Shown here piece by piece: positions 22,227 to 33,486 of a stretch of DNA of 64,000 bases (position 1 is the first letter of the stretch; each line of letters opens with the position of its first letter). The stretch is from positions 62,001-126,000 of the forward strand of contig JBBHKE010002129.1 of the NCBI GenBank assembly GCA_037447655.1. The letters are read 5' to 3'. The notes below the pieces were generated by a model, which was given only the letters and a program-made list of their open reading frames with translations, ran no database searches and was not told the origin of the DNA. The position numbers were made by a program, and so were the translations under genes. The DNA comes from Zygnema cylindricum. Its lineage: Eukaryota > Streptophyta > Zygnematophyceae > Zygnematales > Zygnemataceae.

Positions 22227-24096
22227 TTATTGGGAGGCGAGAGAGTTTGAGCCCGATTGGAAAGCTGAATATTTGCAGTCCGGTTTCATAATGTCAGAAA
22301 CTTCGTAGTCACTCGGGACTCCATCCATGAATCCTTTTCCACTCTCTCCATCTCCTGAAATCGGGTGATTAAGCATTGCAACGATCTTTCCAAACTCGAC
22401 GGCTCTCTCTTCCCTCCCTTCGCGGTAAGTTTGACCCAAAACTCCATGGATGGAAGGAGTCGTCTGAAGAAGAAAAATACACAAGGACAGGAAAAGAAAA
22501 ATAAGGCGAGAGACAATTCTGACTTTGAGACCAATTAACAAAAGCAAATGAAGAATACACAACACACAGGAAAAAGTCAGAACCAGGACCAAACCCTAAA
22601 AAGAAATGGAAACAATTCTGTACCTTGACTGAGTTGAATCCCAGGCTTATGTGAGTTTCGGCGTCCTCCGGTCTTTGCAAAAGAGGATTGGCCACTCGCA
22701 ATCGGACCTCCATATCCAAAAGATCCCCAATCACCACATTGTACACATCCACATCATAAGGCCCAACTTTCTCCACACCCTCCATTTTCATCGTCAAACC
22801 TCCTTCGAACAACTCCTCCTCTCCTGCCTTCATCCTAGGAAGAGTTTTCCCATCCACAACCGCCATCGCCAAATACCCTTCTCCTCTTTCCGTCTCCTTC
22901 CCTCCCCTCGCCACGAGTTTCAAGTTATGGCTCTTCCCTCCGACGTTCCACATAAGACCGACTTCCCGAATCCATGTCCGTACCGCCTTTCCGTCCTTGA
23001 TGAGAGTCGCGCTTTCCGTACGGTTGTCCAGGTATCCGGTCATTTTCATGTTGATGTGGAGATCGTTGTCGGAGAGAAGACAAAAACTTTTGTCAGGAGC
23101 GCCACTGAAATCGTAGTGAGTTCCGTGAGCGCCGACCAAATGAGGATCTGCCGCGATTTGGGGAATTTTGCATTTCCCTCCGACACGTGTCTTTACCAGA
23201 ACGTCGTCCGTACATTCGGGACCCTTCCCTCCGAGATAGATGAAGCAAACGCCTCCGTAGGCACCCCTGTGGTAGAAAGTCCCTCCAAAATTTCAGCTGA
23301 AATTCGAGAGTTTTAACAATATTATATTCTCCTACGGGGCTCAAGTGGAATAATAGGATAATAGGCCCAAAATCGGTGAATTATCATCAAATGCTTCTTT
23401 AACTCTCTGCTTTAGCCCTTCCTTATACTATTTTAGCTTCACAAAAGAGTGGGATTCTGTGCGATTGACTCACAGGTTGAGGAACTGCCAGTAGGTGCAC
23501 TTTCCTCCCTTCTTATGCTTTTTGCACTTGCGGCAGCACGAGGTCGAGTTTTTTCGTTTCGACGCCAAAATTTTGGCGTTGACTTCCGTGTCGTCGGGCA
23601 GCTCTCCCGCCAAATAGAACGCGGACGTCCCGTAGCCCACCAGGAGAGGACAGTTGCTCGGAATCTGGGCGAGGAGAGAGAGAGAGATAAGAGGGAGAGA
23701 GATGAGTGGGAGAGAGATTAAAGAGAAAGAGAGAGAGAGGGAGAGAGAGGAAGAAGAAGAGAGAGAGAGAGAGGGAGGGAGAGAGAGCGAGAGAGAGATG
23801 GGGAGAGAGAAAAAGAGAGCAAGCATCATGACAGAAGAGACTTTTTCATCCAGATTTACGGCGATGACTAAAACATTTAAGTAGATGTTTGCAGAAAGTG
23901 AAATGATAGTTTTGTCGTTATCCTGTGGGCTCACCGCAAACTTCCCCTTCATCCCCTTGTTGACGCAGCTCCCGGTGTTGCAGCTGCTGTTCGACCGGTA
24001 GTCGGGACAGACGGCGGCGGCGGCCAGCGTGGAGAAAACGACAAAAGCGAGAACGACAGCGAGAGCACTCCGGCTCATAGAGAATCTCAACGCCAT
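22227..24096 (-). CDS. Secreted root-cap/LEA-related protein (Root_cap domain), copy B
   Basis: On the - strand the exons are 24096-23935, 23664-23474, 23266-22624 and 22463-22227. Sizes are 162, 191, 643 and 237, exactly as in gene A, giving 410 residues. The signal peptide, Cys-rich basic segment, GAHGTHYDF block and C-terminal GVLGQTYRE and DYEVSD blocks are all present. All splice sites are GT-AG. It is about 99.5% identical by eye to gene C across exons and introns, while the flanks are far more diverged. The start at 24096 is supported by conservation of position and signal peptide in all copies. Long open frames on the opposite strand of exon 3 are shadows. Confidence 0.9.
23665..23815 (-). 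repeat. (GA/CT)n tract in intron 1 of gene B
   Basis: Imperfect GA runs on the + strand (CT on the coding strand) abut the exon 2 acceptor. The matching tract in gene C (31089-31235) differs by small indels. Confidence 0.9.
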
Positions 24097-24790
24097 GGCT
24101 GTTCTGTTCGCTCTTGTTGCGGAAGTGTTATGGCAGGAAAATATGTGTGGCTCTGTGCTGCAGTTTGTTCTTGGGAGATGGTTTTAAAAAAAAAAATCGA
24201 CGAGAAAATGTCAAGGAAGGAAGGAGAGAGAAGGAGAGGAGGAGAGAGGAGCGGAGGTGGAAAGCGGAGGAAGCTGGAGGAGTGAGCTTGGTTTGAGAGT
24301 GGAGTCTGCGTCGCTTTATTTCGACACCGTCCTACTGGAAATTGAGCGACTAGCGGCCGTCTGACAATCTCAGGTTGACGGCCAGGATATCAGACGTGAT
24401 TTCAGGTGCTTTGGAGGGGTGGTCGCGCTGACCTGACACGTGGCAGAAAAGAGTACAAATATCGTTGACTTATTTCGGGCTGAGTTCGATTTCTTAAATA
24501 GCGTAGAGATGACGGCTCCAAGAATCTTGGGTAGGTCTTTTGTGATGGACGGTCGAATGACGATTCTGATAGTACAAAAAACGACGAAGTTGAAATCGAG
24601 GATAACGTACGGTAGTTTCCCCCTTTGCCTTCCACCTGGCGCTCCCCCTGCGACTCCACCTGTTGATTTATGCATTTTTTCCATGCGACTTTGTTTCGAT
24701 CTTTGATCGATATCGTTAATTGATGTTGAATTGTGTTTGAATCGAGGCGAAACCGGCTCACGACGGGAAAGGTGGAAGGAATCGGGAAAG
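24097..24790 (-). promoter_or_regulatory. Upstream region of root-cap gene B
   Basis: This is an inverted copy of the gene A upstream region. It keeps the G-box/ABRE GACACGTGGC at 24435-24444 and the CT-rich leader. Homology stops near 24775, at the CGGGAA that corresponds to the hAT target site in copy A. Confidence 0.6.
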
Positions 24791-24834
24791 GTACAACGTG
24801 AATTGCTATTAGTGTTATGAAGTTATTAGAGTTA

Positions 24835-25602
24835 GGGTGTGTCTCCATGTACTTGAAACTTAGAGAAATAACTTTGTTTCTTAGCGCAGATCCGGCGGAC
24901 CCGGATTTCGGGTGTTCATGTGTAACAAAGACATACTTACTTTAAGCGTGTGACGATTGTATACGCTGACAATGCCCGTGACGACTGTCAACGATTACAA
25001 TCTGTGATGACGTACGTTATTTTTTGTAGCTGTTTGTGACGTCGCATGAGTTTTCGTGACATTGTAGACGTACCGCCATCCAGCCTGTGCCGTTTCACGG
25101 TTGAAGAAGATGCATTTTGCCTTTGCGTCGCTTCTCCGGTCGACGTGAAATGGCATCGGAATCTTGAGACCCCTGGCGAAATAAAATCCGTACCCGGCGC
25201 AAACGTACAAAACTTAACAAATTGTGTACTTTGCCTTGTCATACCTGAACGCAATTGGACAAAATATAACGAATACTGTACCTTTCGCCGTCGATTGAAT
25301 TCGTTTGAAATTTTTGTAAAAATATTTACACGTGCGAATACGTGTTTCTATTTGTTTTTCGCATATACTTTGTTTTAAAACACATCTTCCCTGTTTTTTG
25401 AAGAAAAGTTTGAAGATGACGTTTTTTGGCGTGGCCGTGGGTCGAAGAACACAAGACGACAACATAAAGTACATCCTAAATTCGATGATGACGCAAAATG
25501 TACTTCTAATTTTTGTACGGATGAAACTTATGCGGTACGGCTCTAAGTTTTAGAGGAAAATGACGGAAAAAAACCGTTACTTAAGCACATGGAGACGCAC
25601 GC
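24835..25602. mobile_element. Tourist-like (PIF/Harbinger-type) MITE P1
   Basis: The ends GGGTGTGTCTCCATGT and ACATGGAGACGCACGC are inverted repeats flanked by TTA (24832-24834 and 25603-25605). A TWA 3-bp duplication with GGG ends is the PIF/Harbinger pattern. The interior aligns, inverted, with P2 at 47857-48639 (shared GTTTCACGGTTGAAGAAG block). No transposase is present. Confidence 0.8.
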
Positions 25603-25680
25603 TTAAATTTGAAAAATCAATTAGCACTATTAACGATAATTTGAGATTTTCAATTTTTTATAAAAATAAAATAACTCTAA

Positions 25681-27159
25681 GGGTAGAATTCCATTAGACG
25701 AAAAGTGGGGTTCGTTACTGGACGCCGTACGTTTTTTTACAGCGTCGTACAAAGTCGTACCTCAAATTTTTTTTTGTCAGCCGAAACATCGTTCCTGGAA
25801 AGCTGTGGGGAGGCTCCAATGATGTATGCGTAATTCCTAGCCGTTGGATATTACACTTTTTCAGATCCGCGAAGCAATCGCGCACATCGTCCAGTGTCAC
25901 GATACTCTCCTCGCGAGAAGAGTTGTACAATACTGATCATGGTAAGGTCGTGTACCATTGGTACACATTAAAAAGCAAAAAAATATCCACTTTGAACAAG
26001 CGATCACATACCTACACGTCCTATAGGCCATGTGCCGCCTGCCACGCTGGATGCAGGTGTGCTGGAAATATGTTCGCACGCTCCATCTGACATCCACCGA
26101 CATTCAAAGTATGCCGCGACCTTAAAAGTTTGCCGCGTTTTTTTGCCATTCCGTTTCGAAATTTTGATTTCTATTTTTAAAATCAAAATCTCGCCGCAAA
26201 CTTTACGTACGAATCGTTAACTACCTCCGGTCGTACAAATACTTCTTTCTGACTTTCCGTTTGTATATATTTTAAGATTTTGTGAATCTGGACTCTAACC
26301 TATTTGGCGCCAATCATAATTGAGGAATGTTTCTTACTGGTGCGACAAAATGGAATAGTCTTCCAGTAAACGCTGCCAGTAGAACTTTTCGTACATTTAC
26401 TGGGACCGCCTAAGGGTGAACTTCCATTAGAGGAAAAGTGGGGTTGTTTACTGGACGCCGTACTATTTCGTAAAGATTCGTACCAATTTTTTTTTTGTCA
26501 GAAGAAACATGACGAAACATGTCTACTGGATGGCTCCAATATTATAGGCATAAGTATTGACCGTTGGATTTTTCACTTTTTAAAATCTTGAAGCAATCAC
26601 GCACATCGTCCAGTTTGAAGAGACTCTCCTCGGCGAGGAGAGTTTTTTCACATTAGTCGCGTACCATTGGTACACGTGAAAAGAAAATGAAAAAATCCAC
26701 CACGAACAGGCAATGAGAATCGAACACGTTGTACACGCCATGTGCCTTCCGCCACGGTGTATGAAGGTCGACTGAAATATCTTCGCACGCTCCTCTTGAC
26801 ATCCGCTGACCTTAAAAGTTTGCGGCGCCTTTTTGACATTCCGTTTCTAAATTTTGATTTTCAATTTCAAAATTAAAATCTGGTTGCAAAATTTTCGTAC
26901 GAATCATTAGCAACCTCCGCCAATACAAATATTATGTACAGATTTTCAGCTTGAAGAATATTTCTAGATTTTAAGAATCTGAAAATTAACCTACATGGCG
27001 CCAATCATAATTGAGAAACGATGGCGCCAATCATAATTGAGAAACGATGTCTACTGGCACGACATAATGGAAGGCTGTGCCATTAAACACTAGAAATAGA
27101 CGTATCCACGTGTTCACTGGGACCGCCTAATGTAGAACAGGCCTAATGGAATTTTACCC
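25681..27159. mobile_element. Tourist-like MITE M1, two tandem copies sharing one right end
   Basis: It starts GGGTAGAATTCCATTAG and ends CTAATGGAATTTTACCC, with TAA on both sides (25678-25680 and 27160-27162). A second left end, GGGTGAACTTCCATTAG, occurs at 26414, and 26414-27120 repeats 25681-26410. Each copy has an internal palindrome with CTCTCCTCG arms (25904-25923 and 26623-26643). Similar to M2 and M3 near the right edge of the window. Confidence 0.8.
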
Positions 27160-27304
27160 TAATTTGGGATTTTCCCTGTAATAATTGTCGGCGATCTCTA
27201 CACTAAAATATGTACACTTACAGAATGATGGAAATTGTGCGCTGTCGCGTGATTCTGACATCCGCACGTGCCGGAAATTTTCACGCAATTAGATATTGAC
27301 GCTA

Positions 27305-27593
27305 CATCGTGAATCGTGTAACGTCACATTTTTTTACTCACACGTTTTTGAGTGCTCATCACATGCGTGCGCGACTGTATTTAACTTATTTTGTACTTTT
27401 ATACTTATTAAAGTTCTAACGGTCTGTGCGCCACACTATTTAATATTCACTATATTACAGTTATTAACCCTAATGTGAAAATACCTCAAATAACGTTAAA
27501 AACAATTTAGAATTATTAACTCTATTTAAGAATTTGGGTCAAAAATTGGGGGCACCGAATTAGCGTTATTAACGCTAATAGCGATTCACGGTG
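27305..27593. mobile_element. TA-target MITE T8
   Basis: The ends CATCGTGAATCG and CGATTCACGGTG are inverted repeats, each bordered by TA. This is the TACACCG/CGGTGTA family seen many times in the window. No coding capacity. Confidence 0.6.
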
Positions 27594-27597
27594 TAGA

Positions 27598-27905
27598 GGG
27601 GATCGGGAAAAGGTGGAGGGAATCGGGAAATGTATAGGGAATCGGCAAAGATAGAGGAAATCGGGAAAGATGGAGGGAATCGGCAAAGATGGAGGAAATC
27701 GGGAAAGATGGAGCGAATCGGAAAAGATGGAGGGAATCGGAAAAGAGAGAGGGAATTGGGAAAGGTGAAGGGAATTGGGAAAGCTGGAGGGAATTGGGAA
27801 AGGTGAAGGGAATCGGGAAAGGTAGAGGGAATCGGAAAAAATGGAGGGAATCGGAAAAGATGGATGGTATCGGAAAAGATAAAAGATCGAGGGAATTGGA
27901 AAACA
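27598..27905 (+). repeat. GA-rich minisatellite downstream of gene C
   Basis: About 15 units of GATGGAGGGAATCGGGAAA type, the same family as 18543-20160 and in the same position relative to the neighbouring root-cap gene. Confidence 0.92.
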
Positions 27906-29650
27906 ATGGGGGGCTCAGGACAAGGCAGCTTCCCGCCAAAGGACAGCAGGGAGAACTTGAAGGGGAGTGCAGAGAGAGGGGGAGCCAGAGAAGAGCGAGC
28001 CTCGCCAGCACCAGGAGCTCCTTCATGGAAAACTGGGGGAAAACGACAAACAAACACCGGTTAATAAGGAGAAATCCTCATTCAAAGTCTTGGGTGAGAG
28101 GGGGGGCAAGAATCTAGCGTCCCCCTCCCACTCCCCCTCCCCCTACCCCTCCCCTTCTCCCTCCCCCTCTCGTCTTCCCTTTACTGATGTGCAAATGGTT
28201 ATAATTTGTCGGCTACTTTAGCAAGGATCCTCGGTATTCTTCCACAAAGTTGGGCAGCTTCGTTGTGGATAACGGTGTACCGAAAAGCATGGATCTTAGA
28301 TTTTTCCGTTTCATCTTCAGCGTATTTGTTTGGCTATTTATATGGTTGAAACGGCTTTTTCTGATTTTTTTTTTTTTAATGCTTCTTAAATGGGCTAGAT
28401 ATTACTCTATTAAGGCTGTCATTTGTCTATTGTGTGTATCGTAGATTGAGATCGTCACATTGCTTGTGACAAACAAAAATTCATCCTTCAGTTCAGGAAG
28501 ATATGTTGGAATATAAATTATTGTTTCTCTAATTCATTTTTTTTCAAGGAAGAAATACTGCTTATTTTTGTTTTCAAGGCAGAATATTCATGTTAACACT
28601 AGCTACAACCTTAATCTCAAGTGTTGCAAAAAAAATATCAGTCCACTCATTATATTTAATATCTTCTGTTGCACGATTTACATGTTTCGTAACAAAAAGT
28701 AGCAAGATTATCTTGTGTTTATTTTAAAGTTTCGTTCATTGCAAATCGCAAAAAAAAAAATCACGAAAAATATAGTTTAACATGGCCCAACAACTAATAT
28801 GGTTGACCCTCAGAAGTATAGAAGATTGATCAAACTTAAGTTAAGTACCCTCTCCCTCTCTCTATTTCAACCAAATACTGAAATATTAATTCCAAAGAGT
28901 CGATGAGACTTACGCGTTACATGGTACTTTTCAGAGAACATTGATTTATATTATTATTTTAGTGACAAAATGTTGCTAACGGAAAACTGGAAACCAGTTT
29001 CTCATTGTTCTTGGAGTTAGTTTTCTTTCTTTTCCAAGGTTTTTGGAGAGAGCCCCCTGCTTATTTTGTCCAGTCTTTGCAATTTAGTACTAACACACAG
29101 GACACTTCGTTTTGATTTTATACTGTATTGAATTTGCATTTTTCTGCGATTATTTTCTTACGTCTCAATCTCACGTGCAGGCATCTCCACCTATCACAAG
29201 AAAAAATATCAATTTGCAAGCATTATTCACATAAACATACATTTTTTTTCCCCAAGACGGTTGAAAATTTACTTTTAAGGTAATGTGGCTGATACAAATT
29301 GAGCGATAAATCTGTCTATAATATTATTTGGGAAAAGGCATTGATTCCTTATCAAGGCTCTCTTCTTTCTACAGTCAACAACTTTGAAAACAACGACGCA
29401 CATTGAAATAATGCTCTAAATTTAAAATGAGTAATTCTCTCAAAACTATTAAAGTTTTGTCGACTTCCAGCCTTCATGAGAAGGCAGAAGCAAATCTACA
29501 TTTTTTTCAACAATTAAGGTTCGGATATTATTATTGTACAAATGGCTATCACTAGAACAAGTCACGGTTCGGTCATAATACGGTTCTGTAAAGAGAGCTG
29601 ATTGGAACCGAGATTTCAGGATTTTTACGGTGTTTTCGACCAGGTTTTTG
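27906..29650 (-). repeat. 3' flank of gene C, diverged copy of the gene B flank
   Basis: No gene. It aligns with 20161-22226 with many substitutions and indels, including a lost block near 29400-29460. A CCCCTCCC-rich run lies at about 28118-28172. Confidence 0.7.
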
Positions 29651-31519
29651 TTATTGGGAGGCAAGAGAGTTTGAGCCCGATTGGAAAGCTGAATATTTGC
29701 AGTCCGGTTTCATAATGTCAGAAACTTCGTAGTCACTCGGGACTCCATCCATGAATCCTTTTCCACTCTCTCCATCTCCTGAAATCGGGTGATTAAGCAT
29801 TGCAACGATCTTTCCAAACTCGACGGCTCTCTCTTCCCTCCCTTCGCGGTAAGTTTGACCCAAAACTCCATGGATGGAAGGAGTCGTCTGAAGAAGAAAA
29901 ATACACAAGGACAGGAAAAGAAAAATAAGGCGAGAGACAATTCTGACTTTGAGACCAATTAACAAAAGCAAATGAAGAATACACAACACACAGGAAAAAG
30001 TCAGAACCAGGACCAAACCCTAAAAAGAAATGGAAACAATTCTGTACCTTGACTGAGTTGAATCCCAGGCTTATGTGAGTTTCGGCGTCCTCCGGTCTTT
30101 GCAAAAGAGGATTGGCCACTCGCAATCGGACCTCCATATCCAAAAGATCCCCAATCACCACATTGTACACATCCACATCATAAGGCCCAACTTTCTCCAC
30201 ACCCTCCATTTTCATCGTCAAACCTCCTTCGAACAACTCCTCCTCTCCTGCCTTCATCCTAGGAAGAGTTTTCCCATCCACAACCGCCATCGCCAAATAC
30301 CCTTCTCCTCTCTCCGTCTCCTTCCCTCCCCTCGCCACGAGTTTCAAGTTATGGCTCTTCCCTCCGACGTTCCACATAAGACCGACTTCCCGAATCCATG
30401 TCCGTACCGCCTTTCCGTCCTTGATGAGAGTCGCGCTTTCCGTACGGTTGTCCAGGTATCCGGTCATTTTCATGTTGATGTGGAGATCGTTGTCGGAGAG
30501 AAGACAAAAACTTTTGTCAGGAGCGCCACTGAAATCGTAGTGAGTTCCGTGAGCGCCGACCAAATGAGGATCTGCCGCGATTTGGGGAATTTTGCATTTC
30601 CCTCCGACACGTGTCTTTACCAGAACGTCGTCCGTACATTCGGGACCCTTCCCTCCGAGATAGATGAAGCAAACGCCTCCGTAGGCACCCCTGTGGTAGA
30701 AAGTCCCTCCAAAATTTCAGCTGAAATTCGAGAGTTTTAACAATATTATATTCTCCTACGGGGCTCAAGTGGAATAATAGGATAATAGGCCCAAAATCGG
30801 TGAATTATCATCAAATGCTTCTTTAACTCTCTGCTTTATCCCTTCCTTATACTATTTTAGCTTCACAAAAGAGTGGGATTCTGTGCGATTGACTCACAGG
30901 TTGAGGAACTGCCAGTAGGTGCACTTTCCTCCCTTCTTATGCTTTTTGCACTTGCGGCAGCACGAGGTCGAGTTTTTTCGTTTCGACGCCAAAATTTTGG
31001 CGTTGACTTCCGTGTCGTCGGGCAGCTCTCCCGCCAAATAGAACGCGGACGTCCCGTAGCCCACCAGGAGAGGACAGTTGCTCGGAATCTGGGCGAGGAG
31101 AGAGAGAGATAAGAGGGAGAGAGATGAGTGGGAGAGAGATTAAAGAGAAAGAGAAGAGAGAGGGAGAGAGAGGAAGAAGAAGAGAGAGAGAGAGAGGGAG
31201 GGAGAGAGAGCGAGAGAGAGATGGGGAGAGAGAAAAAGAGAGCAAGCATCATGACAGAAGAGACTTTTTCATCCAGATTTACGGCGATGACTAAAACATT
31301 GAAGTAGATGTTTGCAGAAAGTGAAATGATAGTTTTGTCGTTATCCCGTGGGCTCACCGCAAACTTCCCCTTCATCCCCTTGTTGACGCAGCTCCCGGTG
31401 TTGCAGCTGCTGTTCGACCGGTAGTCGGGACAGACGGCGGCGGCGGCCAGCGTGGAGAAAACGACAAAAGCGAGAACGACAGCGAGAGCACTCCGGCTCA
31501 CAGAGAATCTCGACGCCAT
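29651..31519 (-). CDS. Secreted root-cap/LEA-related protein (Root_cap domain), copy C
   Basis: On the - strand the exons are 31519-31358, 31088-30898, 30690-30048 and 29887-29651, sizes 162, 191, 643 and 237, giving 410 residues. The exon 2-4 protein appears identical to copy B; the N-terminus starts MASRFSVSRS rather than MALRFSMSRS. Domains are as in copy A: signal peptide, Cys-rich basic region, Root_cap-family core and C-terminal GVLGQTYRE...DCKYSAF. All splice sites are intact. Introns are almost identical to B, which is unexpected given the diverged flanks and suggests recent gene conversion. Confidence 0.9.
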
Positions 31520-32100
31520 GGCTATTCTGTTCGCTCTTGTTGCGGAAGTGTTATGGCAGGAAAATATGTGTGGCTTTGTGCTGCAGTTTGATCCTGAGAG
31601 ATGGTTTTATAAAAAAAAAATCGACGAGAAAATGTCAAGGAAGTAGGGAGAGATAAGGAGAGAAGGAGCGGAGGTGGGAAGCGGAGGAAGCTGGAGGAGT
31701 GAGCTTGGTTTGAGAGTGGAGTCTGCGTCGCTTTATTTCGACTCCGTCCTACTGGAAATTGAGCGACTAGCGGCCGTCTGACAATCATCAGGTTGACGGC
31801 CAGGAGATTATTATCAGGTGTTTTGGATGGTTTCCGCAGCGATCGACCACTTGGCAGAAAAACATATCGCTGACTTTGCGTCAGTGAAATTCATTTTCTT
31901 AAATAGCGTGGTGACGATGGTTCTATGATCTTAGACACGTGGCGAAATTGAGGATCCGAATCAGCTCGATGGAGATTGAAATCGAGGCGAATGTAATAGA
32001 CGCGCCAGCGGGGCCTCCCTCAGGTGAACAAGCGGACAAAACGCACCAGGCACCCGCAAAGGTGAATCTGATTTCGTACAAATGTACGATCAGAGATTGT
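31520..32100 (-). promoter_or_regulatory. Upstream region of root-cap gene C, distal part diverged
   Basis: 31520-31800 is close to the B and A upstream regions; beyond that the similarity falls sharply. The conserved G-box site is degraded here (GACCACTTGGC at 31845-31855), but an intact GACACGTGGC occurs about 90 bp further upstream at 31934-31943. Confidence 0.55.
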
Positions 32101-32127
32101 CTATAGATTCGTAATCACTGTACGGTA

Positions 32128-32334
32128 CACTGTGTATCGCCAGTAGTGTGTGTGTTTTTTTCGCCAGTTAAACGCGTCTTTTACCCGTGCACACACGTCC
32201 AGTTTTCGATTGGATCCGCCACCCGGAAGGGGGGAAATTTTTCCTTTAAATCGCGACCGTCGCGACGAGTATGCACGGAAAAAAATATGGTTTAAGTGGC
32301 GAAAAGACAAAAACGCTAATAGAGATACACGGTG
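32128..32334. mobile_element. TA-target MITE T7 (207 bp)
   Basis: Inverted ends CACTGTGTATCG and GATACACGGTG, with TA on both outer sides. Confidence 0.6.
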
Positions 32335-32371
32335 TAGCGCGCCCGCCTAGGTTTGGAAGTGAGAACTCTAA

Positions 32372-33486
32372 GGGTACTTTCGCATGTGCTAAAGTTACAG
32401 TTGTTTTCTGTCGTTTTCCTTCATAACCTTAGAAGAAAACGAGAAATCTGCAGCCGTACCAAAAAAATAAAATTACCACCGTACAAGTTGCGTTACCTTG
32501 AAACTTTATATGTACAGTACACCGCCAATCGTTATTAGCGTGTAAGTTTTTTTAGCGTATAAAAATAATTACCGTGGTGTATGCTATTTAAGAATTTGAA
32601 AATTTTGGATAAAATCATACATTCTAATTGTTTGGTTATGGTAATTTGGATCTTTTATAAAAAAAATGTCGGTCGCAAATATGCTTACACTAATATAGGT
32701 ATCCGTACAAAATCTGGCAAATCGTACATTCACTGTCGAAACGCGGCTGTATGACGAATATGTGCGAGCGGGATTTTTTACTACCTGGTTTTTTTTCCTT
32801 TATAGAACGCACATTCTCATGCGTCTGCGGTCACTAAAACTAATTTATTGTACTTTTTAACTTAAAAAGGTACATTTATGTACGGTCTGACACTGACCGT
32901 ACACCACTCTATTTAAAAGATAACGTACTGAAAATAACCCTAAATAGAATAAAGAAAAAAATAGAATGAACTACGCTAATGGAGAATAAAAAAAAAAAGC
33001 GGGACGGAATTAGTGTACACAACTCTAATAACGATTTTCGGTGTAGTTTGTCGCATAGGGCGATGCAATTTGTCGTCTAGCGCATTTCGACCCATTTTCG
33101 CATCCTTCCAGCACATGTTCAAACCTTACATCAAATCACCTCGCGAGGTGATTTTAATTATAATACAATAAGGTAAGCGAATAGGCAGATGTTGTCGCGC
33201 ATGTGAAAGTTTTTACATTTTTTGCGCGCGGAGTACCATAAAAAAACCTCACTGCACATTTCGAGCCTGTGCGTACTATTTTCCGTGCGCTGATTTCCGT
33301 ACAAAAGTCGTCTTTTAAACACATGTGTCTTCACACATAGGACGTAGTAAAAACATAGGTCACTTGTCGGCAAGTGGGATGAAGAAAAATGAAACCGCAT
33401 TTTTGTGCCACAACGAAGTTATTTTAGGATTTCGACACGTCGACAATGTGGCGTACGGACATGACGAAGTCACAAAAATTGTATAG
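32372..33486. mobile_element. Tourist-like MITE P3, right end lost, with T6 nested inside
   Basis: It starts GGGTACTTTCGCATGTGC after TAA. The segment 33060-33480 aligns with 47998-48200 of P2 (shared TTTCGACCCA... and TTCAAACCT). It carries a perfect 22-bp palindrome at 33133-33154. It is cut at about 33487, where it meets root-cap fragment D. Confidence 0.6.
32520..33043. mobile_element. TA-target MITE T6 (524 bp) nested in P3
   Basis: Inverted ends CACCGCCAATCGTTATTAG and CTAATAACGATTTTCGGTG, flanked by TA. It is the same element as T2 at 49288-49825 in opposite orientation. Confidence 0.75.

Noticed and set aside
22651-23316. 221-codon open frame opposite root-cap gene B (and its twin at 30075-30740, and the 233-codon frame opposite gene A)
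   Set aside because: Antisense shadows of the conserved exon 3. The opposite strand has the known family protein with intact splice sites.
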